The notes beneath the pieces are model-generated. The model did no database searches and was not told the DNA's origin. It saw only the letters and a program-made list of their open reading frames with translations. Made by a program: the position numbers and the translations under genes. Of a stretch of 64,000 nt of DNA, positions 8,838 to 17,555 are shown in pieces. Source of the stretch: Vallitaleaceae bacterium 9-2 (GTDB lineage: Bacteria; Bacillota; Clostridia; Lachnospirales; Vallitaleaceae); contig CP121691.1 of NCBI GenBank assembly GCA_038396585.1, positions 2,790,001 through 2,854,000 on the forward strand, in the 5' to 3' direction. How positions within the stretch are numbered: the stretch's first letter is position 1; every line of letters starts with the position of its first letter.

Positions 8838-10061
8838 TCAAGATTTTTTTCCTATATATAAATAATTGTATATTTTTTCCCCTGGGACAAAAAAGTTTTC
8901 ACCTGGTCCTCCTTGACTTACAGAAGGCGTTATAAAAGTCTCCTCTACTTGCAGTCCTATATCAGACAAGGTTTTTTCGACATGCTCTTGTTGAAACCAT
9001 TGTCGGCTTTCCTTTTGAATAATTGTATCAACGGAAAAATTTTCAAAAAGCAAATAGTGACCTTGAAATGTCCCTCCAACTTTTAAATGCTCTATTAATG
9101 TACTAGCTAAAAAATCCTCATGTTCAAAAGCATAATTCGTACTTCCTGTCGCATCAATCATATAATCAACCGATTGAACTTTTAATGGAATCTGCTTAAA
9201 ATCACAACATAAGAAGAGAATTTTATGTTCTTGACCAGCTACAGCCATCGCCTTTTGCAGCCATCTATGCGCATGTGGATTATGGTCTATCGCTATATAC
9301 AGCATATTTTCAGACAACTTTTCCAACATATTTCTTAGAAAAAAACCTCGACCTGAACCAAGTTCTAATGTAACCCCTCCATGGCTTCCTTCAAAAATAT
9401 TATGCTCCTTTGTCCACTGTAGTGTACGGTGCAAGTTTTTCAAATAATCTACGTGGGTCGTCTGAATGTATTCTTCAATAAATGTGTCATCACACATCGG
9501 AGCCATACTTGGATCCAATGCCTTATGACCGTAAGCAATCCCCTCTCGAATCTCCAATGTGCTTCCACACGAACATTGCAATGTTCCCTGCATAATCTCA
9601 CCATGTTCTATCTGTCCATCCAAAAGCTGATAGGGACTTTTACATTGTTGACAAGACAATACTGATAACGCCTCAAGAGGGACCCCAACCAAAGTAGCTT
9701 GGGTATTATCAAGCACAGGTATTGCCTCTATTTCTTCTTCTAGTTTTTTTTGCATTACATCTAATCGATTGCGTTCTTGTCGAATCCATTCGAGCTTATT
9801 ATTATAAAACGCTCGATAGGTTTTTCGCTGATGATACCCTGTATGTCTTCCAACTCGCTCAAACAACATCAGGGTCTGAATCTCCGATAATAAAAAACCT
9901 AATTTTTTTAAAGATGCTATCACCTCATAATCTTTTTGGCACTGCGCATCAAACATATAGTAGCCATTGATTTTATCGGGGTTAAGGATGGACATCTCCA
10001 TATAGTGGCGAATAGTATCAATGGTTGTTCCATTATGCTTTGCAAATGCTCCGATTTTCAC
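8838..10061 (-). CDS. MerR-type regulator fused to a SAM-dependent methyltransferase
   Basis: A 407-residue fusion. Residues 1-75 are a MerR winged helix (MKIGAFAKHNGTTIDTIRHY, then KLGFLLSEIQTLM), and a coiled coil (KLEWIRQERNRLDVMQKKLEEE) follows to about 115. Next comes a zinc-ribbon-like segment with CQQC and CSCG, as in RlmA-type rRNA methyltransferases. Last is a class I methyltransferase with TLELGSGRGFFLRN as the SAM loop and ACIDHN-like strand 2 (LYIAIDHNPHA). The start is GTG at 10061 with GGGAGG upstream. The MerR part probably senses a drug and controls the MFS exporter downstream; whether the methyltransferase acts on rRNA, a drug or a small metabolite is open. Confidence 0.78.
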   Translation of the reverse strand: MKIGAFAKHNGTTIDTIRHYMEMSILNPDKINGYYMFDAQCQKDYEVIASLKKLGFLLSEIQTLMLFERVGRHTGYHQRKTYRAFYNNKLEWIRQERNRLDVMQKKLEEEIEAIPVLDNTQATLVGVPLEALSVLSCQQCKSPYQLLDGQIEHGEIMQGTLQCSCGSTLEIREGIAYGHKALDPSMAPMCDDTFIEEYIQTTHVDYLKNLHRTLQWTKEHNIFEGSHGGVTLELGSGRGFFLRNMLEKLSENMLYIAIDHNPHAHRWLQKAMAVAGQEHKILFLCCDFKQIPLKVQSVDYMIDATGSTNYAFEHEDFLASTLIEHLKVGGTFQGHYLLFENFSVDTIIQKESRQWFQQEHVEKTLSDIGLQVEETFITPSVSQGGPGENFFVPGEKIYNYLYIGKKS

Positions 10062-10097
10062 TCTACATCCTCCCTTCCTGCAACTTTTTATTTCCCT

Positions 10098-11969
10098 TTA
10101 CTCTATGAAGCTAAAATACTGCTCCATCAGTGTCTCTAGCTTTTCTTCTGCTACTTCAATCTGTCGAGTATATTCAAGCGCTTGCTCATAGTCTGAACCA
10201 GCTGTATGCAAATGCGCTCTTAGCTTTGATAGTTCTTGTTCAATGGCTTCAATATCCGCTTCCATTTCACGGACCTTCCATGGATTTTGATTGTTTTTTT
10301 GCACTTTATTCGTCTTTTGTTCCGTCCATTGTTTTACTTCTTGTTCTCTATGACGCTGTGCTTGCAACTGACGTTCTTTTTCCTTTTGGCGCTCTTGTCG
10401 ATAATACTCATAATTTCCCACATAGGCGATGAGTTTTTGGTCACGTATTTCCACGATTCGTTCTGCCAATCGGTTCAGAAAATATCGGTCATGGCTAATA
10501 AAAATCAACGTTCCATCAAAATCAAGCAATGCTTTTTCAAGGATCTCTTTGGTCTTGATATCAATATGATTGGTGGGTTCATCCAGTAGCATAAAGTTCA
10601 CTTTTGAAAGTACGATAATGCACAACATTAATCGAACACGTTCTCCACCTGATAGGGTCTCCACACGTTTAAACACATCTTCACCTTTAAACTCGTACTT
10701 GGCCAAACGTTGTCGAAGTGTTGTTTCATCCGAAGGATGATAATGTCTTAAGGTCTCAAGAACCGTACCCCCTTTTATATCAAAGGTTATATTTTGCTCA
10801 AGGTAGCCAACAACTGCGCTTGGACTAATGTGTTTAGAGTTTAAAATACTACGAATCAAGGTGGTCTTACCACATCCGTTCGCTCCAATCAAGCCGATAC
10901 GCTCTCCTGCCATGACTTTGAGATTCGCCTGATCAATTAAAAGACGCTCCCCAATGGATACTGATGCATTCTCCATATTGAGCATACACTTACCCGCTTT
11001 AGTCTGGGTCTCAAAAGCCAACCGCATATGATTTGCATCCTCCACGGGTTTATCTATTTTTTCCATGCGTTCCAGACGTTTCTCCATAGACTGGGCCCGC
11101 TTGAACATTTTCTCATTATCACCTTGCTGCGCCCATATACGCATTTGTTTTGCCGCATCTTCCATCTGCTTACGCTTTTTTTGTTGTACTTCATAGTGCT
11201 TCACTCGATTTTCATAGCGCTCTTTACGTTCTATTAGGTAGTCTGAGTAGTTTCCGTGGTAGACATCTGTCGTGCCGTTTTTAATCTCATAGGCTTTTTG
11301 CATAACTTGATCTAAAAAATAGCGGTCATGAGATACGATAACAATGGATCCTTGATAAGCTTTTAGATAGTTTTCAAGCCACTGCGCCGTCTCAATGTCC
11401 AGATGATTCGTCGGTTCATCCAGTAAGAGCACATCCGGCTCTTCAAGTAATAGCTTTGCTAGCGCAACACGCATCTGCTCGCCTCCACTAAGCGTATCAA
11501 AGCGATGATTTAACAATTCTTCCAGCTGCATACCTATCGTGATTTTTGAGAGCTTTTCATCGATTGCATAACCATCCATTGTCTCATACTTCACCTGCAG
11601 CTGCCCAAGCTTATACATATTTTCTTCCACATCACACTCAGACTCAAGCAATCTTTGCATCTGCTGCATCGCTTCATAAATTTTTAGTAATTCATCGAAT
11701 GCTTCAAAAAGAACTTCCCTCACCTTTTTTTGCTCATAGACAAGTACTTGTTGACGAAAATATCCTACTTTGATACCTTTTCGAATAAAAATCTCTCCAT
11801 AATCATGCTTTTCTTCTCCCATGATCATTTTAAAAACCGTCGTTTTTCCGGTCCCATTGTCCCCAAGTAACCCTACACATTCTCCTTGCTTAACTTCTAA
11901 TGAAACATCCGTAAACACCGGATTGCCAAAATATGTTTTCCCGATTGAATTTATTGTAATATCTAACAT
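10098..11969 (-). CDS. ABC-F ribosome-associated ATPase (probable antibiotic resistance type)
   Basis: A 623-residue soluble protein with two ABC domains and no membrane part. The first Walker A is GDNGTGKTT (residues 36-44) with signature LSGGEQMR and DEPTNHLD. A charged interdomain linker follows (about 245-320, the part that reaches into the ribosomal E site in ABC-F proteins). The second Walker A is GANGCGKTT with LSGGERVR and DEPTNHID. The C-terminus is a coiled coil. ABC-F proteins either act in translation or displace antibiotics from the ribosome. The leader peptide and terminator upstream strongly favour the second, drug-induced role. The start has AGAAAGAGGT. Confidence 0.88.
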   Translation of the reverse strand: MLDITINSIGKTYFGNPVFTDVSLEVKQGECVGLLGDNGTGKTTVFKMIMGEEKHDYGEIFIRKGIKVGYFRQQVLVYEQKKVREVLFEAFDELLKIYEAMQQMQRLLESECDVEENMYKLGQLQVKYETMDGYAIDEKLSKITIGMQLEELLNHRFDTLSGGEQMRVALAKLLLEEPDVLLLDEPTNHLDIETAQWLENYLKAYQGSIVIVSHDRYFLDQVMQKAYEIKNGTTDVYHGNYSDYLIERKERYENRVKHYEVQQKKRKQMEDAAKQMRIWAQQGDNEKMFKRAQSMEKRLERMEKIDKPVEDANHMRLAFETQTKAGKCMLNMENASVSIGERLLIDQANLKVMAGERIGLIGANGCGKTTLIRSILNSKHISPSAVVGYLEQNITFDIKGGTVLETLRHYHPSDETTLRQRLAKYEFKGEDVFKRVETLSGGERVRLMLCIIVLSKVNFMLLDEPTNHIDIKTKEILEKALLDFDGTLIFISHDRYFLNRLAERIVEIRDQKLIAYVGNYEYYRQERQKEKERQLQAQRHREQEVKQWTEQKTNKVQKNNQNPWKVREMEADIEAIEQELSKLRAHLHTAGSDYEQALEYTRQIEVAEEKLETLMEQYFSFIE

Positions 11970-12033
11970 AAGTAACCTCTTTCTTCATCATGATTTTCTA
12001 ATGAAATATTTTTACGTTTAACCATAAAATGGT

Positions 12034-12072
12034 TCAAAAAAAACAGCCTGCCTTCTATTGAGCAGCCTGTTC
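12034..12072 (-). terminator. Attenuator hairpin upstream of the ABC-F gene
   Basis: On the minus strand AACAGGCTGC pairs with GCAGGCTGTT (nine of ten, one G-G mismatch, 10-base loop) and is followed by eight T. It sits between the leader ORF and the ABC-F start, 65 bp before the latter. A second small perfect hairpin (TCACG, ATG, CGTGA) lies between the leader stop and this terminator and may take part in the switch. Confidence 0.75.
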
Positions 12073-12115
12073 TACTTTCACTAGGAATCACGCATCGTGA
12101 AGAAAAAAGGACAGA

Positions 12116-12208
12116 CTACTCCCGTAACTTAGCAAAACCGTGTACGATACCGGCTGCTGCAAGAGGGCTTCTGTCTAATTGGATACTTCTTCTTCGCTCT
12201 ATTTGCAT
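12116..12208 (-). CDS. Leader peptide (30 aa) for ABC-F attenuation
   Basis: A short ORF with its own good ribosome site (GTAGGAG, eight bases before ATG at 12208) and a TAG stop at 12116. It begins MQIERRRSIQLD and ends AGIVHGFAKLRE. It lies directly upstream of a terminator hairpin and the ABC-F gene on the same strand. In known resistance leaders, drug-stalled ribosomes on such a peptide change the RNA fold and allow read-through. The run of three arginines early in the peptide is a likely stall-sensitive region, by inference. Confidence 0.7.
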   Translation of the reverse strand: MQIERRRSIQLDRSPLAAAGIVHGFAKLRE

Positions 12209-12278
12209 TGTATTCTCCTACATATATTTTTAATTAGTTTAGCATCTTAACGGATATGTGTCAATATCTATCGCTCTA

Positions 12279-13031
12279 TCATATTCCTTTATACTGTTCT
12301 TTGACTTCATGATGAATAAGAACTGTAATCGCTTTTTCAGGACATAAATTGACACAACGATAACATAATGTACAGACACCTTTTTGTTGCACTCCATTCT
12401 CACTCATCTTCAAATTACGCATTGGACATCGACGAACACAAAGACCACATTGAATGCATGTCTCTCGAATTCGTACGTCTTTTTGTGCTTTTTTTTCCAA
12501 TGGTCCTAGGTATGCACGTTGAGTTAAGAAGCCTAGATATTTTGAAACCACATTAAACCCTTGACGACGTGATTGTTGATTACATATAGCTTTTACATCT
12601 CTTCGAATTCTTTTTTTTACTTTTTTGATCCGCCGATCAATCTTTGGATGATTATTCACCGATAACACCGGTAAATTGCTAATATTGTTCGGCATCATTA
12701 GATGTCTTGCATAGATTACTTTGTGATTGATTCCCTCCAGTAAATCTGTAAATCGTCTCGCCCCATCTCCCGAAAAAACCATCTGAGTACAATAGATGAT
12801 CATCTGTTTACCACTTAATTGGCGTCGATAAGTATCGATAAAGCGACGCATGATCATCGGTACATCTGAACAGTACACCGGATAGAAAAAAGCCACTGTT
12901 TCATTTTGATTAAGTATTCCATCAAAGTCCACTTTTTGTTCAATACTATACACCGGGCATTTCATGCATCCGGCAAAATATTTGGCTGCAAATTGTGTGT
13001 TACCTGTTCCTGAAAAATAAATAACTACCAT
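12279..13031 (-). CDS. EFR1-type ferredoxin-flavodoxin fusion
   Basis: A 250-residue electron-transfer protein. The N-terminal half is flavodoxin-like, with the FMN phosphate loop in YFSGTGNTQFAA at residues 5-16 and a second contact around FFYPVYCSDVP. The C-terminal half has two [4Fe-4S] motifs, CIQCGLCVRRCP and CTLCYRCVNLCP, as in bacterial 2x4Fe-4S ferredoxins. This matches the EFR1 family, common in anaerobic Firmicutes, with unknown redox partners. I chose the ATG at 13031, which gives the usual length and avoids overlapping the preceding gene. Confidence 0.87.
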   Translation of the reverse strand: MVVIYFSGTGNTQFAAKYFAGCMKCPVYSIEQKVDFDGILNQNETVAFFYPVYCSDVPMIMRRFIDTYRRQLSGKQMIIYCTQMVFSGDGARRFTDLLEGINHKVIYARHLMMPNNISNLPVLSVNNHPKIDRRIKKVKKRIRRDVKAICNQQSRRQGFNVVSKYLGFLTQRAYLGPLEKKAQKDVRIRETCIQCGLCVRRCPMRNLKMSENGVQQKGVCTLCYRCVNLCPEKAITVLIHHEVKEQYKGI

Positions 13032-13065
13032 TAAATCCCCCATCTCTAACGTTAAATCCATCGTT

Positions 13066-13893
13066 TTACTGTTCGTCATTAATAATATAGGTTTTTCGCT
13101 CGCTTCCAATATAGTATATCATCTCATTGTCGTCCACCCACTTGGGTTGAAACATATTGGTCATTGCTGCATCCACCATAATTTGTTCTTGTGTTTCTAG
13201 ATTATAGAGATGCAGTGTCGTCATGCGTTCGCTATCCATATATTGTTCAAAGGCCATTATATCTAATATCACGGGATAATCACTATATACAACCCATCCC
13301 GTATTTGGATTTAGACTATATTCCTGGGTTTTAAACTCCATATCCTCATATAACCTTTGTTCCCAAGTGTTTGTATCCACCGCAACATATGCTACCGTAA
13401 CAAAGGTTTTATTAAGACAATACCATAGTGTCGTGGCGTCCCTCGACCATTGTTCCAATTGGATATCATAATATCCTCTGTAATGTTCCGGTTTTTCAAT
13501 CGTTGTTATCTTTGCCCCATCTGTATTGAGTATATGAATCACATTATCAAGCTCAACAGCAATCCATGCATTATTCGAACTCACTCGAAAATCCAGTCCT
13601 TGCCCTTGTGCAATGAGTTTTCTATCGTCATTGGGGCTAAAGCACCACAATTCATCTGTCCATTCTATTTCTTGGTCGCTACGCCTATATAATGCATAAG
13701 TCCTATCGCCATGTTGTTCAAAATTATGATATGCATTGCTCCTAAAAAAATATTCATCTGTCTCTTGTGCTCGTTGCTGAACTGGCTGTACAGCTCCTGT
13801 TATCTGCTCACTATTGAATGCGCTGTTTGACACACAAGATGCTATCGTCAAACTGCAAATAACGCTCAGTAAAATGGCTTTTATTTTCATCAT
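13066..13893 (-). CDS. Lipoprotein with WD40/TolB-like beta-propeller repeats
   Basis: A 275-residue protein with a lipoprotein signal peptide (MMKIKAILLSVICSLTIASC, Cys at about 20). The mature part contains repeated blade-like units, for example LWCFSPNDDRKLIAQ, VSSNNAWIAVELDN, WSRDATTLWYCLN and LNPNTGWVVYSDY, similar to TolB/DPP-IV-type propellers. It is likely exposed on the outer face of the membrane; ligand unknown. The double ATG start at 13893/13890 follows GAGAGGG. It lies 34 bp upstream of the EFR1 gene, so the two may form an operon. Confidence 0.65.
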   Translation of the reverse strand: MMKIKAILLSVICSLTIASCVSNSAFNSEQITGAVQPVQQRAQETDEYFFRSNAYHNFEQHGDRTYALYRRSDQEIEWTDELWCFSPNDDRKLIAQGQGLDFRVSSNNAWIAVELDNVIHILNTDGAKITTIEKPEHYRGYYDIQLEQWSRDATTLWYCLNKTFVTVAYVAVDTNTWEQRLYEDMEFKTQEYSLNPNTGWVVYSDYPVILDIMAFEQYMDSERMTTLHLYNLETQEQIMVDAAMTNMFQPKWVDDNEMIYYIGSERKTYIINDEQ

Positions 13894-14090
13894 CAGACCC
13901 TCTCTCATAAATGAAAAACAAATACATACACTTTAACACACCTTAAATTTAGTTGTAAATTAATGGATGAAATTTATTATGAAATTTTTGCATTGTAACA
14001 CTACCTATTCATCCCCGTTATTATTTTTTCCCTTCACTATATATTGTATCACAAAATTGTAATTCTACCAGCAAAAATTATGCGTATCAA

Positions 14091-14126
14091 AAGACCTCTT
14101 GAAGTTTTTTTCTCCAAGAGGTCTTT
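14091..14126. terminator. Bidirectional intrinsic terminator
   Basis: A perfect 11-bp stem AAGACCTCTTG / CAAGAGGTCTT with a T-rich 12-base loop, flanked by A on the left and TTTT on the right. It lies between the lipoprotein gene upstream region and the remnant before the acetyltransferase gene and could stop transcripts from either side. Confidence 0.8.
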
Positions 14127-14133
14127 TATAAGC

Positions 14134-14318
14134 CTATGAAAAACTTAATCTTGTGTCATTTCTGCGGAACTTGTACATACGTGATGTCTTGCCACCCATC
14201 TTTTCAGCTGATTCAGGTGTCAACTATTGATTCCATACAAATTCTCATTCACCATCTAATGCTTGTACTCGCGCTTCTGAAACAGAATGCGCCCCTTTGG
14301 TATATACACTTACGACGT
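14134..14318 (-). pseudogene. Gene remnant with two internal stops
   Basis: One minus frame reads VYTKGAHSVSEARVQALDGE, stop, EFVWNQ, stop, LTPESAEKMGG, KTSRMYKFRRNDTRLSFS and then a normal TAG stop at 14134. Apart from the two stops it has the composition of a coding region, and it ends 8 bp before a terminator. I cannot name the family. It is in a different frame from the acetyltransferase gene that ends at 14319, so it is not simply an extension of that gene. Confidence 0.4.
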
Positions 14319-14894
14319 CTATCTGCTCATCGTTACATCACTAGTTTCTTTGATCCGTTCTTTTTCTACATCAATAATCCACACCATATGGTGCCAATCT
14401 TCTCCCCAATAATCTTTTAATAGATATGCAGGTTCTCCGAATTTTTTTAGCCATATTTTTTGTGCTGTTTGGTAGCCACTGTCAAAGCATACTTCGTGTA
14501 TGCCTCGGTTCGAAAGCTCATTAAACATCGCCCTTAGCATCGCTTTTCCAATGCCTCGTCTATGATAATCCGGGTGAACAAACACAGTTCCTACCTCCGG
14601 CATGTGACTAAGCTCGCCATTCGTACATTCATTCATAAAATCATCGGATGGTCCATATTCAATACTTGCAATAATCTCCTCATCAATTTTTGCAATCAAA
14701 AAGCATCGCTCTTGTCCTTTCGTTTTAAAAGATTGTTCAAGATATAGACGCTTATCTTCAATCTCTTCATTCAGTAACTCCACCGCATCCTTGATACCAT
14801 TTGTCTCAAAAGTGTATCGTAACACCCGTTCAAAAAAACAATTGATTTTATCTCTGTCTTCATATAATGCCTTATCGATTCGAATATTTTCCAT
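14319..14894 (-). CDS. GNAT family N-acetyltransferase
   Basis: A 191-residue acyltransferase. The acetyl-CoA loop is clear in FVHPDYHRRGIGKAMLRAMF near residues 88-105, preceded by the strand LIAKIDEEIIASIEYGPS. GNAT enzymes transfer acetyl from acetyl-CoA to an amine; the acceptor is not evident. The C-terminus is long and polar, with WGEDWHHMVWIIDVEKER. The start has AGGAGG at ideal spacing. It is followed by a decayed gene fragment on the same strand. Confidence 0.82.
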   Translation of the reverse strand: MENIRIDKALYEDRDKINCFFERVLRYTFETNGIKDAVELLNEEIEDKRLYLEQSFKTKGQERCFLIAKIDEEIIASIEYGPSDDFMNECTNGELSHMPEVGTVFVHPDYHRRGIGKAMLRAMFNELSNRGIHEVCFDSGYQTAQKIWLKKFGEPAYLLKDYWGEDWHHMVWIIDVEKERIKETSDVTMSR

Positions 14895-15100
14895 AATACG
14901 CTACGTCCTCCTGTTGTCGACCTTTACACTCTCTTTTTTGTTTGTATTAAGAGCCATTTTATAATAATACATAATTTTTTTTAATATTGCAATAAGATAT
15001 AAATTTTAATAATTATTTCAATAGATTTTAAGATTTATCTGTTAAAATAAGTTTATAACCGATAATTATACAGAAATCTAAAAAACAGGAGGACAATATT

Positions 15101-15277
15101 ATGAAGCATATTCCGATTATGTTAGCACTCGCACTAAGTGTAAGCCTAACAACATTTGATGATAATACAGTACAGCATACAAATACTACCAGTATTACTG
15201 AGACAGCATCTGTTACGATAAATACAATAGAATCTAATGAAATAAGCAAACAATCAAATGGAAAGGTAAAACAATGA
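15101..15277 (+). CDS. Small exported peptide upstream of alarmone synthetase (58 aa)
   Basis: An ORF of 58 codons with a strong ribosome site (AGGAGG, 8 bp before ATG at 15101). The N-terminus MKHIPIMLALALSVSLTT looks like a short signal peptide or membrane anchor. The rest is Thr/Ser/Asn-rich and has no cysteine. Its TGA overlaps the ATG of the alarmone synthetase (ATGA at 15274-15277), a sign of translational coupling. No family recognised. Confidence 0.6.
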   Translation: MKHIPIMLALALSVSLTTFDDNTVQHTNTTSITETASVTINTIESNEISKQSNGKVKQ

Positions 15278-15990
15278 AAATCAATAGACTCGACATTGCA
15301 AAGCAAATTATAAATGATAATATCAATGACCCTTCGATGACAGAAGCCGAGAGATTCAACGCCATCCGTCAGCAATTATTGCCAATCCAAGAGCTGATGT
15401 CTTATTATCGGTGCGCCATCATGGAAGTAGAGACAAAGTTTAATGTACTTAATGAGGAGATGTCGATTCTATATGACCGTAATCCTATTGAATCCATAAA
15501 AAGCAGAGAAAAATCTTTTGAAAGTATTTTTATGAAATTACAACGTAAAGGTCTGCCTATGACAGAAGCTTCTATCGTAAACCATATCAATGATATTGCA
15601 GGGATACGCGTTATCTGTTCCTTTCAAGAAGATGTCTATAAGCTCACAGATGCTTTGCTTCAACAAGATGATGTGACATTAATTCTCAAAAAAGATTATA
15701 TTCGTCACCCAAAGAAAAATGGCTATCGAAGTATGCATTTGATCATTGAAATTCCTATTTTTCTTGCTGAAGCAAAAAAGATGATGCGGGTTGAAATTCA
15801 GCTAAGAACTATTGCCATGGATTTTTGGGCAAGTCTCGAACACAAACTTAAATACAAGCAAGATGTTGAAAACTCTGCCCATGTTATCCAGGAATTAAAG
15901 GATTGTGCCGACATCATTGCACAGGTTGATCACCGAATGGAGGCCTTAAGACATGAGGTTAGTTTAAACCCTAAAGAGCGTACACCCTAA
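15274..15990 (+). CDS. Small alarmone synthetase ((p)ppGpp synthetase, RelQ/RelP type)
   Basis: A 238-residue RelA/SpoT synthetase-domain protein without hydrolase or regulatory domains. It transfers pyrophosphate from ATP to GDP or GTP. Motifs: KLQRKGLP (G-loop region), INDIAGIRVICSF (metal-binding aspartate), YIRHPKKNGYRSMHLII (substrate loop), and EIQLRTIAMDFWASLEHKLKYK (catalytic Glu and the ExxLK helix). Such enzymes form tetramers and act in stress signalling, and some are toxic effectors of toxin-antitoxin or phage-defence loci. The start overlaps the upstream small exported peptide by 4 bp, an unusual partner for this family. Confidence 0.9.
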   Translation: MKINRLDIAKQIINDNINDPSMTEAERFNAIRQQLLPIQELMSYYRCAIMEVETKFNVLNEEMSILYDRNPIESIKSREKSFESIFMKLQRKGLPMTEASIVNHINDIAGIRVICSFQEDVYKLTDALLQQDDVTLILKKDYIRHPKKNGYRSMHLIIEIPIFLAEAKKMMRVEIQLRTIAMDFWASLEHKLKYKQDVENSAHVIQELKDCADIIAQVDHRMEALRHEVSLNPKERTP

Positions 15991-16178
15991 TTAATACGCT
16001 CTAAAGTTTCGATAATTTTTTGTTTTTCTCCGCTTGCATTTGTCGCCAAGCGGAGTATTTTTAAATCAATTTTTTTCATAATAGAATCTTTAATTCGATC
16101 ACGTTCGTATTGCTCCGTTCCTTTTTTATGATAATCGTATCCGTCCACTTCAATAACTAAAACGGGACATGGGTACAA
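15987..16178 (-). pseudogene. C-terminal fragment of a DUF2726 (PD-(D/E)xK-like) protein
   Basis: The 63-codon frame reads PVLVIEVDGYDYHKKGTEQ, YERDRIKDSIMKKIDLKILRL and TLERIN. The pattern IEVDGxxxH followed by RDxxKD and a basic strand is the second half of DUF2726, a restriction-nuclease-like fold. The only start is a weak TTG and a TAA stop lies a few codons upstream, so the N-terminal half is missing. It converges with the alarmone synthetase gene, overlapping its end by four bases. Confidence 0.6.
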
Positions 16179-16241
16179 TATGTAAACTTTTTAGACGCTT
16201 TATTTTTATCTGATATAGACACTTTGTATTTTATCATAGAA

Positions 16242-17504
16242 CTACTGGGTCATCTCATATTTTTCAATAAAATAATTAGATGATATGTGATAAAACATAC
16301 TTTTATCAATCTTTTTAATTAATTCTATTTGTTGCTGATTATTATTCATGTTTTTTAAGACAAAAAGCATATTATACTTATCTCCATCTGTTCCAATAAT
16401 GTCAAACGCAACTATTTTCACCTTAATATTCAAATCTTTCTCAAATTCTTTTATCAATGAACTTTCATTTTTTATCAGTAGCTCGTTCATTTGTATTGAC
16501 TGTATGTAATCCGCATGGAAGAGTGCACCTAAAGAATAACTAAGATTAAAACTACTAAAAAACAAAATACCAATAGGACATAGGAGTAAAAGAATTAAAA
16601 TATTCAATATTTTGTTTTTAATAGATGCTTCTTTTTCTTTTTTAAAACCACCCTTTAATGTGTTTTTCCTTTTTTTAAAAACTTTGTTTTCTATCGGCGT
16701 TATCAAAAGGATATCAAAAATGGATATTGCAAAAAAGGAAGTGTAAAATATATTGATACTATGCAGTGTAAATACACTACTTTTCTTAAGAATTATTATA
16801 GAAACCAACGTAATTATAAAAATTGTTATTTTTAACTTATTCTTTCCAGTAATCTTCCCATCCTTATCTTTTAATAAGATATTTAAAATCTCAGGTAAAA
16901 TGAACAGCAGTATTAGAATGGAGGCTATAATCAATTCTTGCAATTTACTATCTTTAAATATCCAGATTATAATCATTGATAAATGGAACCACATTACAAT
17001 CAAATGAAAAAAATACCTAGTCGATAATTGTGCAACCCCTTTATAATACAAAAAGAAGATACCTGCAATAAAGATCAGCATAAGAATGAGTATCATCAAA
17101 TATATACTGGTCTTTGTTCCATATATAGACTGCATAGTTAATGTTATAAAGAAATAAAAAATTAGCATAGATATAAAAGCTGTAGCAAATTTTTTTTTCA
17201 CAACTAAGTATGCGGTCCAAGTTGAGACAACAATTATAATTATGTATTCAATCCCAAACACAATATTCATTTCTGTAGAAAAACTAGTATAATCTAAAAT
17301 CATGTCCTTAGACATTGCAAAATCATTTATAACACCAGACAAAATAATTCCATTATAAAAAAAACGACCTGATAGTACCAAAATAGTACCAATAACACTA
17401 AACACAACTGTAATTAAAAATCCTAAAAGCAAGTCTGTATGCTTTGTAATAAATGCCAGTATTTTTTCTTTTGAAATTAACACTCCTATTTCTTTATTAT
17501 CCAT
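16242..17504 (-). CDS. Multi-spanning membrane protein of unknown function
   Basis: A 420-residue protein with about ten hydrophobic segments, very rich in Ile, Leu, Phe and Lys. A cytoplasmic Lys-rich loop near the middle reads KRKNTLKGGFKKEKEASIKNK. The last 100 residues after a final membrane segment form a soluble domain (IQMNELLIKNESSLIKEFEKD to NYFIEKYEMTQ). I recognise no family. The start at 17504 is chosen because GGGGAGAGG precedes it; a longer frame begins at 17552. It lies 51 bp downstream of the DUF2809 gene on the same strand. Confidence 0.6.
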   Translation of the reverse strand: MDNKEIGVLISKEKILAFITKHTDLLLGFLITVVFSVIGTILVLSGRFFYNGIILSGVINDFAMSKDMILDYTSFSTEMNIVFGIEYIIIIVVSTWTAYLVVKKKFATAFISMLIFYFFITLTMQSIYGTKTSIYLMILILMLIFIAGIFFLYYKGVAQLSTRYFFHLIVMWFHLSMIIIWIFKDSKLQELIIASILILLFILPEILNILLKDKDGKITGKNKLKITIFIITLVSIIILKKSSVFTLHSINIFYTSFFAISIFDILLITPIENKVFKKRKNTLKGGFKKEKEASIKNKILNILILLLLCPIGILFFSSFNLSYSLGALFHADYIQSIQMNELLIKNESSLIKEFEKDLNIKVKIVAFDIIGTDGDKYNMLFVLKNMNNNQQQIELIKKIDKSMFYHISSNYFIEKYEMTQ

Positions 17505-17555
17505 CAATACCTCTCCCCGTATATTTGCTCTTTCCTCATCTTCCAATTTCATAGA

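Noticed and set aside
14136-14420. 94-codon plus ORF opposite the acetyltransferase end
   Set aside because: It is antisense to a real gene and a remnant, with no ribosome site and no recognisable domain.
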